A DNA stretch of 7,490 nucleotides from Trichodesmium sp. jk18x7bins.61 (GTDB lineage: Bacteria > Cyanobacteriota > Cyanobacteriia > Cyanobacteriales > Microcoleaceae), in the NCBI GenBank assembly GCA_022822685.1, contig JAJEAQ010000003.1:1-7490 (forward strand). Reading direction: 5' to 3'. Of the stretch, positions 5,607-7,490 are shown one piece after another (the stretch's first letter is position 1; each line of letters opens with the position of its first letter). The position numbers and the translations under genes are program-made. The notes below the pieces were generated by a model, which worked only from the letters and a program-made list of their open reading frames with translations, searched no databases and was not told the DNA's origin.

Positions 5607-6479
5607 ATGCGAATCGAGGAAGTCAAAGCATTTTTAACTGTAGCAAAAACCAAAAACTTTCAAGCAGCAGCACAAGAGTGTGACATAACTCAATCAACAA
5701 TTTATCGTCAAATACAAGCTTTAGAATCTGATTTAGGTACTTTATTATTACATCGCAATAATCAGGTAAAGTTAACCCTGGGTGGAGAGCTTTTTCTACC
5801 TCGCGCTCGGAAAATATACCAAGAATGGAATTTAGCTCCCTCGGAAATTAATTCTTTAATTCCTGGTAAACAAGAAGATTTATGTGCAGCAGTTATAGGT
5901 TCGATATGCTCGACTTATTTACCTCCAGTATTGGCTAGTTTTGTGAATAATTATCCTCAAGTCAAACTCAGAATTACTTGTTTAGGAAGCGATCGCGCTT
6001 TAAAAGTATTGCAAGATGGTTTAGTAGATATAGCGATCGTGATGCAAAGCCATCTATTTAAGCCCAGTTCTGAAATGGTAGTAGACTTGCTTTATGAAGA
6101 ACCTATTTTTGTCTTATTATCTTCTAATCATCCCCTAGCTGATTATCAATATATTCCCACAGCCGAATTAATTAAGTATCCGCAAGTAATCTTTAAAGAA
6201 GGCTATGCTATGCAAAACTTAGTCAAAGAACAATTTACATACTGGGGAGCTAGATTAAATTCCGTATTACAATTAAACAGTCTAGATGCTTTTTGCGCTA
6301 CAATCGCCGAGAGCAATTGGTTAGCACTTTTACCTGAATCGGCTTTACGAGTTCTCGATCACAGTTTAACATTTCGTCAGATCCTAGAACATAAACCGAT
6401 GCGTCAGGTATTGATCGTTACAACCCAAGACAGTCTGTACTATCTACAATCAATTCTAGTTCTGTTAATATTTCTTTAA
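5607..6479 (+). CDS. ntcB: LysR-family regulator, NtcB-like (nitrate assimilation), 3' end replaced by IS5 antisense
   Basis: This is a DNA-binding transcription regulator. The N-terminal winged helix-turn-helix covers about 1-60 (EVKAFLTVAKTKNFQAAAQ, recognition helix TQSTIYRQIQALE 28-40), followed by a linker helix and the periplasmic-binding-like effector domain (about 90-275). Blocks such as LGSDRALKVL (126-135), DGLVDIAIVM (137-146), EMVVDLLYEEPI (156-167) and LIKYPQVIF (188-196) agree with my recollection of cyanobacterial NtcB, the nitrite-responsive activator of nitrate assimilation genes. A narM remnant nearby supports this. The protein is 290 residues, shorter than the usual 310 or so. 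From about D275-L277 onward the codons lie on the antisense strand of an IS5 transposase (6433-6479), giving a hydrophobic tail YYLQSILVLLIFL. The lost terminal strand/helix may impair folding. Another LysR subgroup remains possible. Confidence 0.75.
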   Translation: MRIEEVKAFLTVAKTKNFQAAAQECDITQSTIYRQIQALESDLGTLLLHRNNQVKLTLGGELFLPRARKIYQEWNLAPSEINSLIPGKQEDLCAAVIGSICSTYLPPVLASFVNNYPQVKLRITCLGSDRALKVLQDGLVDIAIVMQSHLFKPSSEMVVDLLYEEPIFVLLSSNHPLADYQYIPTAELIKYPQVIFKEGYAMQNLVKEQFTYWGARLNSVLQLNSLDAFCATIAESNWLALLPESALRVLDHSLTFRQILEHKPMRQVLIVTTQDSLYYLQSILVLLIFL

Positions 6480-6883
6480 CCCATAATTCTTCTGATTCTT
6501 TTTTCTTGACTTGCTCTAATCAACTTGCAGGTAAGAGTTCCCGAAAAATATCTATCCAATCATGAAAAATATTATTAGCTGTTGATTCACTTACTCTAAA
6601 TATTATTTCTAGTAATTGAAAAGTCGGCATCTGATGCAAGTAATATCAAGTTAAAATTATTTCTTCGTCCCTATTTAAACTTTTTTTTCTTCCACTTCCT
6701 GGCTTGATTAATCTTTTTTCTTGGTCAGCGATCGCGTTAGCGATGTCCCATTATCGCTTATTTTCTCTCTTCTTCAACTTTTTGAGCATTTTCGATTAAT
6801 TTTATAAGTTGCAAGTCATTGATGCCAACAATTCTCTTTGTTTCTTTTGGATGGTTAGAAAGAACTTCTAATAATTGATTCAT
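6433..6883 (-). pseudogene. IS5-family transposase fragment (degenerate)
   Basis: This is the N-terminal part of a DDE transposase with a helix-turn-helix (HTH_Tnp_4/DDE_Tnp_4-like). Reading from 6883 gives MNQLLEVLSNHPKETKR, then IVGINDLQLIKLIENAQ and EEERK, and a stop at 6758-6760. After an insertion the reading resumes one frame over with DQEKRLIKPGSGRKKSLN, MPTFQLLEIIFRVSESTAN, then LWVKEILTELELIVDST. TGA stops interrupt at 6646-6648 and 6520-6522. The fragment ends just after the first catalytic Asp (IVDST), so the rest of the catalytic domain is gone. It overlaps the 3' end of the LysR frame by 47 bp. It is non-functional. The orientation is opposite to the LysR gene and the same as narM. 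Confidence 0.85.
6727..6757. repeat. HIP1-bearing insertion inside the transposase pseudogene
   Basis: About 31 bp, containing GCGATCGC (6728-6735) and an inverted pair GCGAT/ATCGC (6740-6744, 6753-6757), separate two transposase segments that are contiguous in relatives. A 31- or 34-nt insertion explains the frame change of +1 seen across it. Confidence 0.55.
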
Positions 6884-7019
6884 TTTGGTACAGTATCTGT
6901 TTAGTTTGTCACCACAATTTTACCTTAATTTTTATTTGGGAGATGTATAATAAATTCAGGCTCGGTACTCCTGATTTTTTCCTGATAAATTTCAACTCTC
7001 ACTCATTCAAATCTACTGC
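6884..7019. other. Short spacer between narM and IS5 remnants
   Basis: This AT-rich spacer should hold the outer end of the IS5 element. No inverted end equal to the MITE end GAGACTGTTTGTAAA is visible, and no gene is present. The weak arms CAGG/CCTG near 6958-6974 are not a convincing terminator. Confidence 0.4.
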
Positions 7020-7481
7020 TCAAGAACAAATATTAAATTCTTTCATAGCTGGTAAAAAAATAGATTTTCATGGTGATAACGACTCAATTTAATTAAAGCA
7101 AAACGCTGAATAATAGTTAAATTAAACCATTTTTATTTGGTGCTTTTACAATTAAAGTCAGAAGCTTTTTCGATAACTTCCGTCGGAAGAAGATTATCTT
7201 CTTTCCCTGGTTTAATTACCGTAATTGTAATTGATTTAGCTATTTATCCAGTATTTTTTTACTAATTTTTGCAGTAATTAACGATAATTATTTATTTCGG
7301 AATCAGTCTGACAAGATTGTTTAACAAGTAAAATACGTTCTGCTTTGCTAAATAAATTCCAGTGAATTAATTTTAATTTAATCCCACAAGTATCTAATTT
7401 TAAACGAACGACTAAAGGAATACAGCGTAAAGAGTCAATAAAATCAGACTCAAATTTAAAAAAATCAGCAGATGAATTCAT
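7020..7481 (-). pseudogene. narM: Nitrate reductase-associated protein NarM, pseudogene
   Basis: NarM is a small cyanobacterial protein (about 150-160 residues) needed for active nitrate reductase. The first 67 codons are excellent: DFFKFESDFIDSLRCIP, VVRLKLDTCGIKLKL, then HWNLFSKAERILLV and EINNYR. A TAA at 7278-7280 then ends the frame where relatives continue. Beyond it LLQKLVKKY still matches, followed by another TAA at 7236-7238. In the +1 frame, LPTEVIEKASDF is followed by a TAA at 7133-7135 and then NLTIIQRFALIKLSR and HHENLF. A slip in the A7/T7 run at 7054-7060 restores the original frame for FLPAMKEFNICS and a stop at 7020-7022. The two shifts cancel, so the full 153-codon span is preserved. 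The gene is recently dead. Only 9 bp upstream are visible. Confidence 0.88.
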
Positions 7482-7490
7482 AATTACAAC

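Noticed and set aside
6432..6460. A -1 frameshift that would restore an NtcB-like C-terminal end (TIYNQF)
   Set aside because: The sequence is explained exactly as the complement of the IS5 transposase, so the resemblance is chance.
6520..6648. Two TGA codons at positions where transposase relatives have leucine-like residues, suggesting UGA recoding
   Set aside because: glyA itself ends in TGA, and the transposase also has a TAA, a frameshift and a missing C-terminus, so ordinary decay explains it.
7178..7190. CTTCCGTCGGAAG palindrome as terminator or operator
   Set aside because: It lies inside the decayed narM coding sequence (LPTEV region) and is explained by the codons.

Overview
The window looks like a cyanobacterial chromosome segment. 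The palindrome GCGATCGC (HIP1, hugely over-represented in many cyanobacteria) occurs six times (2079, 2740, 3624, 4672, 5989, 6728), whereas chance predicts about 0.1. The proteins read as cyanobacterial, and there are remnants of cyanobacterial nitrate-assimilation genes (an NtcB-like regulator and narM). The DNA is AT-rich and crowded with mobile-element debris and broken genes. That suggests a genome in erosion, for example a nitrogen-fixing symbiont or another strain that has stopped using nitrate. This last point is inference.

Layout. 1-2018 holds no gene. It is a mosaic of miniature transposable elements: copy 1 of a TNA-target element (1-98), a 291-bp element with 12-bp terminal inverted repeats and 7-bp target duplications (255-545), a 204-bp element with TTAG duplications (576-779), and two copies (A 1266-1680, B 1857-2065) of an unidentified structured repeat. 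Copy A is itself split by a second TNA element (1455-1608). 2019-3308 (-) is glyA. 3501-5165 (-) is a double-ATPase ABC transporter protein of the oligopeptide/nickel type. 5166-5316 looks like the right end of an IS200/IS605 element, followed by the third TNA element (5317-5487). 5607-6479 (+) is an NtcB-like LysR regulator. 6433-6883 (-) is a decayed IS5-type transposase. 7020-7481 (-) is a narM pseudogene.

The common thread is that all three open genes have had an edge rewritten by mobile DNA. GlyA has lost its usual last residues, and its final 15 residues are encoded by repeat copy B. The LysR protein runs into the antisense strand of the IS5 transposase for its last 13-15 residues. The ABC gene takes its ribosome binding site from the IS605-like end touching its start codon.

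Metabolically, GlyA (serine/glycine/one-carbon) is expected to be essential and has kept all its catalytic residues. The nitrate branch looks dead: narM carries stops and compensating frameshifts, and the neighbouring NtcB-like activator is truncated. I found no new defence or enzymatic system. The most unusual content is the precisely dated MITE insertion (the empty site survives in copy B), the unidentified A/B repeat, and the overlooked narM and IS5 pseudogenes.
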